64,000 nucleotides of DNA from Pseudarthrobacter chlorophenolicus A6 (GTDB taxonomy: Bacteria > Actinomycetota > Actinomycetes > Actinomycetales > Micrococcaceae): NCBI RefSeq assembly GCF_000022025.1, contig NC_011886.1:1436980-1500979 (forward strand), written 5' to 3'. Under the pieces are notes generated by a model that saw only the letters and a program-made list of their open reading frames with translations, was not told the origin of the DNA and did not search any database. Of the stretch, positions 40,601-50,168 are shown one piece after another (the first letter of the stretch is position 1; every line of letters begins with the position of its first letter). Both the position numbers and the translations under genes were made by a program.

Positions 40601-43600
40601 ACGTCAGGCCGGGCAGGAACGTCGCCGTTGATGCCCTGGCCAATGATTCGGACCCCGACGGCGATCCCGTCTCCCTGCTGACCGACGGTTTCGAAGTCCG
40701 GCCCGAGCTGAACGTCGAAGTGGCTGACGGCGCCAAAGTACTCTTCACCGCGCCCTCGGTGGAAGGCAACGAGAGCATCCGGTACCGCATCCAGGACGAC
40801 AAGAAGGCGCAGGCCAGCGCCGTCATCCGGGTCCGGGTCAGCGCGGACGCGGAACTGAAGCGTCCCATTGCCAAGGACGACAGGGTCACCCTGGCCGAAA
40901 CCCTGGGTAAGACGGCCATCGACGTACCGGTCCTGAAGAACGACTCCGACCCCGACGGGGTGGCCTCCGAGCTGCAGATCAGCCTTCCGGACGGCAACCC
41001 CAATGCCCGCGTGGGCGGCTCAGGGAACGTGGTAGTCAACCTCACGCCCGAAGACCAGCTCATCCCGTATACGGTGACCGACACCGATGGCCTCACCGCA
41101 ACGGCCGTGATCTGGGTACCGGGCCAGGGAGCGCAGTACCCCACGCTGTCCATTACCGAAACGGTGGAGGTCATGGCCGGCAAGGAAATCACCCTGGACC
41201 TTGACGACTACGTCAGGGTGCGGGACGGCCGCCGGCCCAAGATCAGCGTTGCCGACTCCGTCAAGGTCCTGGGCGCCGCCCCGGACAACGTGATCGTCGG
41301 AGAGGGCGAAGGCCTCCGCTACGCGGCGCGGCCCGGCTACGCGGGGCCGGGCTCCATCACCTTCGAAGTCACCGACGGCTCGGGGCCCGACGATCCCGAC
41401 GGGCTGAAATCGACCCTGGTCATCATGACCAACGTGATCCCGGACCCTGACGAGGCCAACACTCCGCCCACGTTCCGCGGCGCATCCCTTGACATTCCCA
41501 AGACGGAAACTGCAACCCTGGACCTTGGTCCCCTCGCGGCCGACGTGGACGAGCGGGACCAAGGTAACCTCACGTTCGCCCTCGAGGGCCCGCCGCCCCC
41601 GGGCTTCAGCGCGAAGCTCGACGGCACGGTACTCAGCGTCAGCGCGGAAAACTCCGTGGGAGTCGGCGTGACGGGCAATATCCAGGCCACCGTGACCGAC
41701 GGACGCTCGCCCGCGGTGACGGCCACCATCCAGGTGCGGCATGTGGCCTCCAACCGGCCCATGCCGGTCGCCAATGACGACGTGGTGGAGAAAGCCAACG
41801 CTGGCCGTGCCGAGACGGTCAACGTCCTGGCCAACGACGTCAACCCCTTCAGCGATACCCCGCTGAAGATCGTGGGCACCAGCGTCGAAACAGGTTCGGC
41901 CCAGGGCCAGCCCACTATTGACGGCGACTCGATCACCATCACCCCTGCAGACGGATTCAAGGGTGTCATGGTGGTCCGCTACACCATCGCCGACAAGACC
42001 GGTGACCTTTCCCGCCAGGTGGACGGCCGGGTCCGCCTCACGGTGCGCAGTGAACCCGATGCGCCGTCCGCCCCCTCGGCGACCGACGTCCGCAGCCGCA
42101 CGGCCGTGCTCAAGTGGGCGCCGCCGTCGGATAATGGAGCACCCATCACCGAATACACGGTGGAATCCAACAATGGATTCCAGCAGAAGTGCCCCACCAC
42201 CACCTGCACCCTCTCCGGCCTGACCAACAACGTGAAGTACGTCTTCACCGTCAAGGCAACCAACGAGGTGGGGGAGTCGCAGCCGTCACCGCAGTCGAAC
42301 GAAATCCGGCCCGATGAGAAGCCCTCGCCACCGGAAGCACCCAGTGTCAAAGCCGGCGACAAGAACATGGTCATCAACTGGCCCGCTGCGCGGACGGAAG
42401 GCTCCCCGGTCAAGCACTACAACCTGGAGATCTCGCCTCCGCCCGCCAACGGTGTTGCCGTCAAGAACGAGGTGGCAGGCCTCAACTACACGTGGACCGG
42501 GCTGACCAACGGCGTGAAGTACAAGGTGCGCGCGCAGGCCGTCAACGAACTCGGCCCCTCCGACTGGGGTACATATTCCGCCGAAGACAACCCGGCCGGC
42601 GTACCGGCGGCCCCCGCCGCACCCACCTCCTCCGTGGCATCGTCAGTGGGAACCCAGAACCAGCTGCGGGTGAACTGGGCTGAACCCAACACCAACGGTG
42701 ACGCCATCAGCGCCTACTACGTCACGATGTCCGGCGGCGGCAGGGCGGACCAGACACAGACCATCCCAGGAACGGTCCGCTCCGCAAACTTCACGGCGGA
42801 CAACTCCGAAGCGGCCTACACTTTCACCGTGCAGGCCGAGAACAAAGCGGGCAAGGGCGCAGTCAGCCCGCCGTCAGCTCCCCGCCGTGCCACCGGAAAG
42901 CTTGGGCAGGTTTCCGGCGTCAACGCCACTCCGGCCAACACCGGCGGTGCCGGCCGGTCCGTCACGGTCGACTTCCGGCGGCTGACGGCGGCTGAACGGA
43001 ACGGCTCTGCCGAGAACGAGGTCAGCTACAGTTACAACGCCAGCAATGGTTCCAGCGGCCCCATCAGCCCGGGCCAGACCATCGGCGGCTTCGCCAACGG
43101 CGCCCAGGTGAGCATCACTGTCATTGCCAATTCCTCTGTGGCCCCGAGCTCCAATGCCAGCGCCCCGGCGTCGGCAACGCCGTACGGGTCCCCGGGCACA
43201 CCGTCCGCGTCAGGACAGGACGGCGGCGTCAACGACCAGTCCGTTACGCTTCGCTGGTCCTCGCCATCCACGGCAACAAACGACGTCGCGAGCACCAGGA
43301 TCAGGATCAACGGCGGCGGCTGGGAGAACGTGGCCCCTTCAGGGAGCCGGACCATCAATACCGGTGGGTGGCAGCAGAGCCGCACCATCGAGGTCCAGAC
43401 CCTGAACTCCGTAGGGACCGGAAGCGGTATCGCCTCAGCCAGGGCGACGTCCGGTAAGCAGGGATTGTGGGAGACCCGGATCAAGACTTCGGACCCCGAC
43501 TTCGAGCGGACTTGCACCTACACCAGGGGCGGCTCGAATTACCGGCCCAATCCCTACTTCACCTGCGATGGGGTCAGCGGCAACAATCCGCCGTGGTTCT

Positions 43601-43785
43601 ACAAGTCCAGCCAGGACCGCATCATGGTGGCCTGCTACATCGACCAGGACGACAATTGGTCCGGTAACGGCATCCTTCGCTGGTGGCGGGTTGAATCCGG
43701 TTCGGCACGCAACGTGGGCCGCTACGTCATCGCCGGACACACCACCCTTCCGGACCCCGCAGGGCTCGGAGCGCCCCCATGCTGA
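37615..43785 (+). CDS. Giant single-pass surface protein 1: probable beta-propeller, ~11 Ig-like repeats, FN3 domains
   Basis: The 2,056-residue protein starts at ATG 37615 after GGGGGGAA. It has a basic cytoplasmic N-terminus, one membrane helix (~31-45), and a huge extracellular part. Residues 45-378 form a repeat-rich domain resembling a PQQ/WD-type propeller. About eleven Ig/cadherin-like repeats follow (~410-1480), marked by motifs such as LDNDTDPDGD, LKNDSDPDG and LANDVNPF. FN3 domains run from ~1480 to 1760 or beyond (ITEYTVESNNGF, LSGLTNNVKYVF). The tail has several Cys. Residues 45-378 are encoded by DNA nearly identical to the next gene and by unusual codons. It probably forms an adhesive or structural fibre. 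The neighbouring MoxR/kinase/FHA operon suggests regulated assembly. Confidence 0.8.
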   Translation: MKFRGRARAKAAAAPRRRPFFQSPLFSTSAMGLALAALVVGAVVYPGFKTTEVELNDGGVWVVSKSKNAVGRLNYPSRVLDGAVTPASSTFDILQDAGEVFVDDESGSTLNQVSPANMRLGGDKQLPGAADVSFGSSVLSVTDAASGKVWAVSPSTVNGFDEEASEPVLVGSEGTVSAVGADDRIYSADPKAGTVTVTGVDANGVVVSSDAESWSELKGAGDLQITVVGDRPVVLDAAAGSLFLPGGKRLQLADARDAKLQQGGPGSDFVAIATQKALLKQPLDGGTAKTVSFGGEGVPAAPVQLGGCVHAAWSGANKYVRDCVNDADDKNVDVPKASASPSYVFRVNRDLVVLNDVNSGNVWLVNQNMQLVNNWDDVIPPKETSDDADKDSADEVQQTVLPDRTKPNSPPVAQPDSYGVRAGKTTILPVLDNDTDPDGDILTVRQPDNIRLGTLSTIYGSTGFQVAVPADKTGTETFKYTVDDGRGLSATAEVSLRVVPLTENTAPAQKPNRDTTMVVQQGKSVTRNILTDWIDPDGDDLYATSVSSPDPLDQVRIRPDGQLSFQDSGTSPGRKVLTVGISDGQATTEGRITVDVRPAGALPPIANADHVVAVAGAPTVIAPLKNDIDPQGGALRLAQVTADEQSRAVIGADQQTFSFTSDVPGPHYVEYLVTNGPASAVQLVRVDVVAGNDAGAPVAVRDIALLPTGGSVLVDVLGNDSDPSGGVLVVQSVTADGSLPVSVSVLDHSVVRITDLRAEGQLTLKYTISNGRSSATGEIAVVVVPAPTKLQAPQAKPDEATVRAGDVVSIPVLDNDTDPNGGKLTLVPELAQVPDEADGRTFVAGDQLRFIAGSEAKTVYAIYKVRNESGQVDSQQVTIRILARDDERNSRPEPRNLTGRVVAGMTVKIPVPLDGIDADGDSVQLMGIDKAAGMGTATVRDGYLEYTAAGDAAGTDTFSYRVRDRIGAENTGTVIVGVAPPEAINQNPIAVDDAVDVRPGRNVAVDALANDSDPDGDPVSLLTDGFEVRPELNVEVADGAKVLFTAPSVEGNESIRYRIQDDKKAQASAVIRVRVSADAELKRPIAKDDRVTLAETLGKTAIDVPVLKNDSDPDGVASELQISLPDGNPNARVGGSGNVVVNLTPEDQLIPYTVTDTDGLTATAVIWVPGQGAQYPTLSITETVEVMAGKEITLDLDDYVRVRDGRRPKISVADSVKVLGAAPDNVIVGEGEGLRYAARPGYAGPGSITFEVTDGSGPDDPDGLKSTLVIMTNVIPDPDEANTPPTFRGASLDIPKTETATLDLGPLAADVDERDQGNLTFALEGPPPPGFSAKLDGTVLSVSAENSVGVGVTGNIQATVTDGRSPAVTATIQVRHVASNRPMPVANDDVVEKANAGRAETVNVLANDVNPFSDTPLKIVGTSVETGSAQGQPTIDGDSITITPADGFKGVMVVRYTIADKTGDLSRQVDGRVRLTVRSEPDAPSAPSATDVRSRTAVLKWAPPSDNGAPITEYTVESNNGFQQKCPTTTCTLSGLTNNVKYVFTVKATNEVGESQPSPQSNEIRPDEKPSPPEAPSVKAGDKNMVINWPAARTEGSPVKHYNLEISPPPANGVAVKNEVAGLNYTWTGLTNGVKYKVRAQAVNELGPSDWGTYSAEDNPAGVPAAPAAPTSSVASSVGTQNQLRVNWAEPNTNGDAISAYYVTMSGGGRADQTQTIPGTVRSANFTADNSEAAYTFTVQAENKAGKGAVSPPSAPRRATGKLGQVSGVNATPANTGGAGRSVTVDFRRLTAAERNGSAENEVSYSYNASNGSSGPISPGQTIGGFANGAQVSITVIANSSVAPSSNASAPASATPYGSPGTPSASGQDGGVNDQSVTLRWSSPSTATNDVASTRIRINGGGWENVAPSGSRTINTGGWQQSRTIEVQTLNSVGTGSGIASARATSGKQGLWETRIKTSDPDFERTCTYTRGGSNYRPNPYFTCDGVSGNNPPWFYKSSQDRIMVACYIDQDDNWSGNGILRWWRVESGSARNVGRYVIAGHTTLPDPAGLGAPPC
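37746..38748 (+). repeat. 1,003-bp near-perfect direct repeat, copy 1
   Basis: Compared line by line with 44056-45058 (offset 6,310) there is one mismatch, C38646 versus G44956. Identity stops sharply at both ends. In the first 44 codons after 37771, 29 end in G, 13 in T, 2 in C and none in A; the flanking codons mostly end in C. Confidence 0.95.
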
Positions 43786-43882
43786 CCCGCCAAAATCATG
43801 AAGCCGCAGGTCAGCGCCGGGGGCACCTCTACCCATCGCGGACCCTTGCACCGTTGGGTAGGCTAACGCGGGGAACAGAGAG

Positions 43883-43899
43883 CCCGGTACCGGGTTTTT
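43883..43899 (+). terminator. Short palindrome followed by five T, possible terminator or attenuator
   Basis: CCCGGTACCGGG followed by TTTTT lies in the 163-base gap between the two giant genes. The stem is short, so termination would be partial. The second gene starts 50 bases later. Confidence 0.4.
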
Positions 43900-43948
43900 G
43901 GGGATTTCGGCCGGGGGGCCGCCGCACAACTGAGGGAAACAAATCGCT

Positions 43949-46900
43949 GTGACAAGTCTGCTGGGGAAACTTGGGCTCAAACGGCGCCACAAGAAGATCG
44001 TCACCGGTACAGCCTTCGCCGCTGCCGTGGCCGTCGTGGCGACCGGCGCCGTGCTCTATCCGGGGTTTAAGACCACTGAGGTGGAGTTGAATGACGGTGG
44101 TGTGTGGGTGGTGTCGAAGTCCAAGAATGCGGTGGGGCGGTTGAATTATCCGTCGCGTGTGTTGGATGGGGCGGTGACTCCGGCGTCGTCGACGTTTGAT
44201 ATTTTGCAGGATGCCGGTGAGGTGTTTGTTGATGATGAGTCTGGTTCGACGTTGAATCAGGTGTCGCCGGCGAATATGCGTTTGGGTGGGGATAAGCAGT
44301 TGCCGGGGGCTGCGGATGTGAGTTTTGGGTCGTCGGTGTTGTCGGTGACGGATGCGGCGTCGGGCAAGGTGTGGGCGGTGTCGCCGTCGACGGTGAATGG
44401 TTTTGATGAGGAAGCGTCGGAGCCGGTGTTGGTGGGGTCTGAGGGTACGGTGTCGGCGGTGGGTGCTGATGATCGTATTTATTCGGCGGATCCGAAGGCC
44501 GGGACGGTGACGGTGACCGGTGTTGATGCCAATGGTGTGGTGGTGTCTTCGGATGCTGAGTCGTGGTCTGAGTTGAAGGGTGCGGGGGACCTGCAGATTA
44601 CGGTGGTGGGGGACCGGCCGGTGGTGTTGGATGCTGCGGCGGGGAGTTTGTTTTTGCCTGGTGGTAAGCGGTTGCAGTTGGCTGATGCGCGGGATGCGAA
44701 GTTGCAGCAGGGTGGTCCGGGCAGTGATTTTGTGGCGATTGCGACGCAGAAGGCGTTGTTGAAGCAGCCGTTGGATGGTGGGACGGCGAAGACGGTGTCG
44801 TTTGGTGGTGAGGGTGTTCCTGCGGCTCCGGTGCAGTTGGGTGGGTGTGTGCATGCTGCGTGGTCGGGGGCGAATAAGTATGTCCGTGATTGTGTGAATG
44901 ATGCTGATGATAAGAACGTGGATGTGCCCAAGGCGAGTGCGTCGCCGTCGTATGTGTTTCGGGTGAACCGGGACCTGGTGGTCCTCAATGATGTGAATTC
45001 CGGGAATGTGTGGCTGGTGAACCAGAACATGCAGCTGGTCAACAACTGGGACGACGTCGTCCCGCCGAAGAACGAATCCGACGAGCAGGACCAGGAGTCC
45101 GCGGATATCAACACCATCAACGTGTTGCCGGACCGCACCAAACCGAACCGTCCGCCGGAAACCAAGCCCGACGTCGTCGGCGTCCGTCCGGGCCGCACCA
45201 CCATCCTGAGCGTCCTGGACAATGATTCCGATCCCGACGGCGACGTCCTCACCGCCGGGCTCCAGGGCAACCCGCCGAAGGCAGGGACGCTGGAGAACAT
45301 CTACGGCGGCACCGCCTTCCAGATTTCCGTGCCGGCCGACGCCAGGCCCGGCACGGAGACCTTCAGCTACTCGGCGTCCGACGGCCGCGGCCTCTCCGCC
45401 ACCGGACAGGTCACCCTCAACGTGGTGGGCCCGGACCAGAACAAGCCACCGCAGTTCAAACGCGGCGAGAACACCACCATGCTGGTGGAACAGGGCAAGA
45501 CCGTGAGCCAGAACATTCTGACGGACTGGGTGGACCCCGACGGCGATGACCTGGTGCTCCTCGACGCCAAGGCCGACAACGAGCAGGACCAGGTGAAGGT
45601 CCGCCGTGACGGCCTGCTCACTTTCCAGGACTCCGGCGCCACCTCCGGCAAAAAGAACGTTGAGGTGACCATCTGGGATGGCCGCGACACCGTCACCGGA
45701 AAGGTGGTCATCAACGTGCAGCCGCCGGGTGCCCTCGCACCGGTAGTCAACGCTGACCATGTCACAGCCGTAGTGGGCCAGGACCTGGTGATCTCGCCGC
45801 TGAAGAATGACGTGGACCCCAACGGCGGCGCGCTCCGCCTCGCCCAGGTGGAAGCGAACGGGCCCGCCGATCTCGGCCCCGTGACCGACGGCGGAACCTT
45901 CACGTTCCGCAGCACCACCCCCGGCCCCGTCTACCTCACATACATCGCCAGCAATGGCCCGCAGAGCAGCCAGGGCCTGATCCGCGTGGACGTCGAATCC
46001 GGTGACGATCCCGGCGACCCCGTCGCTGTCCACGATGTCGCCCTGATGCCCACCGGCGGCAGCGTCCTGCTGGACCCGCTGGCAAACGACTCCGACCCCT
46101 CCGGCGGCGTCTTGGTGCTGCAATCCGTGAAGCTTCCGGAAAACGCCACCGTCTCAGTCAGCGTGATCAACCACAGCGTCCTGCGCATCACGGACATCCT
46201 CGGAACCAAGGACCCGATCCTCTTCGAATACACCATGTCCAACGGCAAGAAGTCGGCCACAGGTTCCGTCTCCGTGGTACCCGTCCCGGCACCGGCCGTG
46301 GTGGAAGCACCCCAGCCCAAGCCGGACGAGGTCAATGTCCGCGTCAACGACGTGGTCACCATTCCCGTCCTGGACAACGACACGCACCCGCAGGGCCAGG
46401 AGCTGACCGTCGATCCGGTGCTCCCGCAGGGTGTGGACCCGGTCGACGGCAAAAGCTTCGTCTCCGAAAACACCCTCCGGTTCATCGCCGGCAGCCAGCC
46501 CAAGACGGTCCGCGCCATCTACAATGCGGTGGACCCGCAGGGCCAAAAGAGCGCCGCCGCCGTCACCATCCACATCCTCCCGCTCGAAGGCGCGGAGAAT
46601 TCCCGCCCGCAGCCGCGCAACCTCACGGCCCGCGTGGTGGCGGCCGGCACCGTCCGCATTCCGGTGCCGCTGGACGGCATCGATCCCGACGGCGACTCGG
46701 TCCAGCTGACCGGCATCGACAGCACGCCTGCCATGGGTACGGCCACCGTGGGCAGCAACTTCATCGACTTCACGGCTGCCGGAGACGGCGCCGGGACCGA
46801 TACCTTCCGCTACAAGGTGGTGGACCGGCAGGGTGCCGTCAATACGGGCACCGTCACCGTGGGCATTGCACCGCGCGGCGAAATCAACCAGAAGCCCACT

Positions 46901-49900
46901 CCCGTGGACGACGAGGTGCGGGTCCGCCCCGGCCGCCAGATCGCCGTCGACGCCACCGGCAACGACACCGATCCCGACGGCGACCAGATCCGCATCCTCA
47001 CCGACGGCATCGAGGCTGATCCTGCCCTCCAGGCCACCGTGAGCAAGACCAGCGGACGGGTCATCCTGACCGCCCCCAACGAGGCCGGGACCGTCAACGT
47101 CCGGTACACCGTGGCCGATGACCGGGACGCCCGGGCACAGGCCACCATCCGCGTGGTGGTGGACCCGGAGGTCCCGCTCAAGGCACCCATCGCCCGTGAC
47201 GACCGTGTGACATCAGCCCAGACCATGGGCAAGACCGCCGTGGACGTTCCCGTCCTGAAGAACGATGAAGACCCCGACGGCGTGGGCGAAAACCTCAAGA
47301 TCAGTACTGAGGCAACCACGGCCCGGCCCGGCGCTGAAGGCAACATGATCGTTGACCTCACCGAGCAGCCGCAGCTCATCCCGTACACCGTGGAGGACGT
47401 TGACGGCCAGAAGTCCACCGCCATCATCTGGGTGCCGGGCCTCGGCCAGCAGGTTCCCACTCTGGCAAAGGACGAGGTCCTGGAAGTGGTGGCGGGACAG
47501 ACCGTCAATGTTGACCTGGACGAATGGGTCAAGGTCCGGGAAGGCCGCTCGCCGCGCCTGACGCAGGCGGACCGGATCAAGCTCATCGGAGCCGACGGCA
47601 GCGACCCCGTCACCGGTGACGGCACGGGACTGAAGTACACCGCAGGCACTGACTACGTGGGTCCGGGTTCACTGACCTTCGAAGTCACCGACGGCACCGG
47701 ACCGGACGATCCCGCCGGCCTGAAGTCGACGCTCAGCATCCGCACCAAGGTCCTTCCGGACCCCAACAAGAACAACCCGCCTGAACTCCTGGGCGCGAAC
47801 GTCGAGGTGCCCATGGGCGACTCGGCAAGCATCGACCTCGGGAGGCTGACCTCGGACCCCGACGGGGACGACGTGGACAACATGAAGTACGAGCTGGTGG
47901 GCGGTGGTGCCGCCGGCTTCAACGCGAGCGTGGACGGCAGGAACCTCAAAGTCTCCGCCGCGGACTCCAGCCGGGCCGGCACCGCCGGTGCCGTGCAGGT
48001 CAAGGCCAGGGACCCGCGCGGCCTGGAAGCCACGGCCACGTTCCAGCTGTCCGTGACGGCATCCAACCGGCCCAAACCGGTAGCTAACGACGACGTTGAA
48101 CCTAACGCCGCCGCCGGCAAGCCCGTCACCATCAATGTCCTGGCCAACGACGCCAACCCGTTCCCCGAGACGGCGCTGAAGATCATTGCCGCGGCTACCG
48201 AGACCGGCAGCGGCAACGTTGAAGTGAACGGCGATTCGGTGACGGTCACACCCGCCCCCGGCTTCACCGGCACCATGGTGGTCACCTACACGGTGGAAGA
48301 CAAGACCCAGGACGCATCGCGGCACGCCACGGCACGCGTCCGGCTTACGGTGAAGGACAAGCCGGCGGCCCCCACTACGCCGCAGGCGCAAAGCGTGGGG
48401 GACCAGACGGCGCTGCTGACCTGGGCCGCTCCCGCGGACCGCGGTTCACCCATCACCAAGTACACCGTGTACGGCGAGGGCGGATTCAAACAGGACTGCC
48501 CGGCCAATACCTGCACGCTGAACGGGCTGGTCAACAACACGAAGTACCACTTCCAGGTCACCGCCACCAACGAGTTCGGCGATTCGGACCGTTCGCCGGC
48601 TTCGGCCGAAGTACGGCCGGACGTCAAGCCCGACACCCCGCTGGCGCCGTCGCTGAAGTTTGGCGACAAGGAACTGTCCATCAACTGGACTGCTCCTGCC
48701 AGCAAGGGTTCGCCGGTAAAGTCCTACGACCTGGAGATCTCCCCGCCGCCCGCGGGGCAGAACGCCCAGATCCAGAACCTGACCGCAGTCAGCTATGTCT
48801 GGAAGGGCCTGCAGAACGGCGTGTCCTACAAGGTGCGGGTCCTGGCGCGGAACGACGCCAAGGAACCGTCCGAGTGGAGCCCGTACTCCGCGGCTGAAGT
48901 GCCGGCCGGTGTGCCGGCCACCCCGGCAGCACCCACGGCCGCCCAGGCGGCGTCCCTGGGGTCGCAGAGCCAGCTGAAGGTCAGCTGGGCCGCGCCGAAC
49001 AACAACGGTGACGCCGTCTCTGCCTACACCCTCACCACCCTCCGGGGCGGTGCGGTGGTGGCCACCCAGCAGGTGGCCGGCACCTCGCAGAACGTGACAG
49101 TGGACAACTCCGAGGCCAACTACACCTTCACGGTCTCCGCCACCAACAAGGCGGGAACCAGCGCCACCAGCGGACAGTCGGCGGCCATCCGGGCGGTGGG
49201 CAAGCCCGGCATCGTTGGGACTCCGACGGCGACGCTGGTGGACACCGGTGGAAACGGCGGCAAGATCGACGTGAGGTTCCCGGTGCTGAGCGATGCCCAG
49301 CGCAACGGGTCCACCCCGCAGGAAATCACCTACAGGTACAGCCTGACCTCAGGCGGCGGCAGCGGCAGCATCGCTGCCGGCGGCGGGACGGTTGCCGCCG
49401 CCAATGGCACGCCTACCTCGGTGGTGGTCTGGGCGGTCTCGTCCCGCAGTTCCACCGCCGGTGACGCCAGCGCTCCGTCCAACCAGGTGAATCCGTACGG
49501 CCTGGCCTTTGCTCCTAACGTGAACGGCAGCAAGAGCAGCGGCGAGGGTGACAAGACAGTGTCCTGGACCTGGAACCAGCCGGACGGCAATGGCCGCGCC
49601 GTCACGGGATACCAGTACAGCCTGGACGGCGGGGGATGGCAGGACACCAACCAGCGCTCCTTCTCCAAGACGGTCGGCTTCAGCGAAACCCACACCCTTC
49701 GCGTTCGGGCCATCAGCGGCGGCCAGCCGGGCCGGATCGGCAGCGATACGTCCCGCAGCGGCGCCGAGCCGCCGCCCCCGGTGCCCACGTCGTGGAGCAT
49801 CACTGCCACCCCGACCCGCAGCTGCACGGAGCCCCGCAAGGGTACGGACAGCTTTGTGGCCGGCAACCCGTCGCAGTGCAACGGGGCAGGCAAATGGCTG

Positions 49901-50071
49901 GACGCCGGCGCTCCGGCGGACACGGACAGGTACCAGGTTTGGTACAAGACGTCGAACAACCCCACCGGCATCTGGTACCACCTCACCAGCGGCATGGCCG
50001 CCGGAAACTGGATCCGCTGCGATACGTCCAGCCGCGGCTGCAACCCGCCCGCCGGGATGCCCAACCGCTAG
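43949..50071 (+). CDS. Giant single-pass surface protein 2, paralogue of protein 1
   Basis: The 2,040-residue protein starts at GTG 43949. It has the same order of domains as protein 1: basic tail, membrane helix (~17-38), propeller-like domain (~36-370, identical to copy 1 apart from one silent-region base difference that does not change Val), eleven Ig-like repeats (~400-1470; LDNDSDPDGD, LANDSDPSGG, LANDANPF), FN3 domains (~1471 on; ITKYTVYGEGGF, LNGLVNNTKYHF), and a distinct C-terminal domain with paired Cys (RSCTEPRKG, NPSQCNG, IRCDTSSRGC). Outside the shared segment the paralogues are clearly diverged, especially at the C-terminus, which suggests different end-binding specificities. The moxR operon follows after 97 bases. 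Confidence 0.8.
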   Translation: MTSLLGKLGLKRRHKKIVTGTAFAAAVAVVATGAVLYPGFKTTEVELNDGGVWVVSKSKNAVGRLNYPSRVLDGAVTPASSTFDILQDAGEVFVDDESGSTLNQVSPANMRLGGDKQLPGAADVSFGSSVLSVTDAASGKVWAVSPSTVNGFDEEASEPVLVGSEGTVSAVGADDRIYSADPKAGTVTVTGVDANGVVVSSDAESWSELKGAGDLQITVVGDRPVVLDAAAGSLFLPGGKRLQLADARDAKLQQGGPGSDFVAIATQKALLKQPLDGGTAKTVSFGGEGVPAAPVQLGGCVHAAWSGANKYVRDCVNDADDKNVDVPKASASPSYVFRVNRDLVVLNDVNSGNVWLVNQNMQLVNNWDDVVPPKNESDEQDQESADINTINVLPDRTKPNRPPETKPDVVGVRPGRTTILSVLDNDSDPDGDVLTAGLQGNPPKAGTLENIYGGTAFQISVPADARPGTETFSYSASDGRGLSATGQVTLNVVGPDQNKPPQFKRGENTTMLVEQGKTVSQNILTDWVDPDGDDLVLLDAKADNEQDQVKVRRDGLLTFQDSGATSGKKNVEVTIWDGRDTVTGKVVINVQPPGALAPVVNADHVTAVVGQDLVISPLKNDVDPNGGALRLAQVEANGPADLGPVTDGGTFTFRSTTPGPVYLTYIASNGPQSSQGLIRVDVESGDDPGDPVAVHDVALMPTGGSVLLDPLANDSDPSGGVLVLQSVKLPENATVSVSVINHSVLRITDILGTKDPILFEYTMSNGKKSATGSVSVVPVPAPAVVEAPQPKPDEVNVRVNDVVTIPVLDNDTHPQGQELTVDPVLPQGVDPVDGKSFVSENTLRFIAGSQPKTVRAIYNAVDPQGQKSAAAVTIHILPLEGAENSRPQPRNLTARVVAAGTVRIPVPLDGIDPDGDSVQLTGIDSTPAMGTATVGSNFIDFTAAGDGAGTDTFRYKVVDRQGAVNTGTVTVGIAPRGEINQKPTPVDDEVRVRPGRQIAVDATGNDTDPDGDQIRILTDGIEADPALQATVSKTSGRVILTAPNEAGTVNVRYTVADDRDARAQATIRVVVDPEVPLKAPIARDDRVTSAQTMGKTAVDVPVLKNDEDPDGVGENLKISTEATTARPGAEGNMIVDLTEQPQLIPYTVEDVDGQKSTAIIWVPGLGQQVPTLAKDEVLEVVAGQTVNVDLDEWVKVREGRSPRLTQADRIKLIGADGSDPVTGDGTGLKYTAGTDYVGPGSLTFEVTDGTGPDDPAGLKSTLSIRTKVLPDPNKNNPPELLGANVEVPMGDSASIDLGRLTSDPDGDDVDNMKYELVGGGAAGFNASVDGRNLKVSAADSSRAGTAGAVQVKARDPRGLEATATFQLSVTASNRPKPVANDDVEPNAAAGKPVTINVLANDANPFPETALKIIAAATETGSGNVEVNGDSVTVTPAPGFTGTMVVTYTVEDKTQDASRHATARVRLTVKDKPAAPTTPQAQSVGDQTALLTWAAPADRGSPITKYTVYGEGGFKQDCPANTCTLNGLVNNTKYHFQVTATNEFGDSDRSPASAEVRPDVKPDTPLAPSLKFGDKELSINWTAPASKGSPVKSYDLEISPPPAGQNAQIQNLTAVSYVWKGLQNGVSYKVRVLARNDAKEPSEWSPYSAAEVPAGVPATPAAPTAAQAASLGSQSQLKVSWAAPNNNGDAVSAYTLTTLRGGAVVATQQVAGTSQNVTVDNSEANYTFTVSATNKAGTSATSGQSAAIRAVGKPGIVGTPTATLVDTGGNGGKIDVRFPVLSDAQRNGSTPQEITYRYSLTSGGGSGSIAAGGGTVAAANGTPTSVVVWAVSSRSSTAGDASAPSNQVNPYGLAFAPNVNGSKSSGEGDKTVSWTWNQPDGNGRAVTGYQYSLDGGGWQDTNQRSFSKTVGFSETHTLRVRAISGGQPGRIGSDTSRSGAEPPPPVPTSWSITATPTRSCTEPRKGTDSFVAGNPSQCNGAGKWLDAGAPADTDRYQVWYKTSNNPTGIWYHLTSGMAAGNWIRCDTSSRGCNPPAGMPNR
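44056..45058 (+). repeat. 1,003-bp near-perfect direct repeat, copy 2
   Basis: This is the partner of 37746-38748, in the same orientation and in the same domain of the second paralogue. Recombination between the copies would delete or duplicate a 6,310-bp unit and leave an intact hybrid gene. Confidence 0.95.
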
Positions 50072-50091
50072 CGCACCAGCTCAACGCAAAA

Positions 50092-50120
50092 GGCGGGACC
50101 CGGGCTAGCCGGGTCCCGCC
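50092..50120 (+). terminator. Hairpin without T-run between the giant gene and moxR
   Basis: A perfect 12-bp stem (GGCGGGACCCGG and complement) encloses a 5-base loop GCTAG. It begins 21 bases after the stop and ends 48 bases before moxR. Lacking a T-run, it may attenuate transcription or stabilise the upstream message rather than end it fully. Confidence 0.5.
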
Positions 50121-50168
50121 ACAGACTGAAACCCACCCTTGATACTGAGAAGAAGGAAGAACCACCCC

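Noticed and set aside
37746..45058. Repeat pair as an insertion sequence or diversity-generating retroelement
   Set aside because: The segment is entirely coding in frame, has no terminal inverted repeats, transposase or reverse transcriptase nearby, and the copies are identical rather than A-mutated.
43829..46123. 764-residue minus-strand frame rich in Arg, His and Thr
   Set aside because: It is antisense to the giant gene. The G/T-ending sense codons leave no antisense stops, and the translation is low-complexity without motifs. The same applies to 37492-38544.
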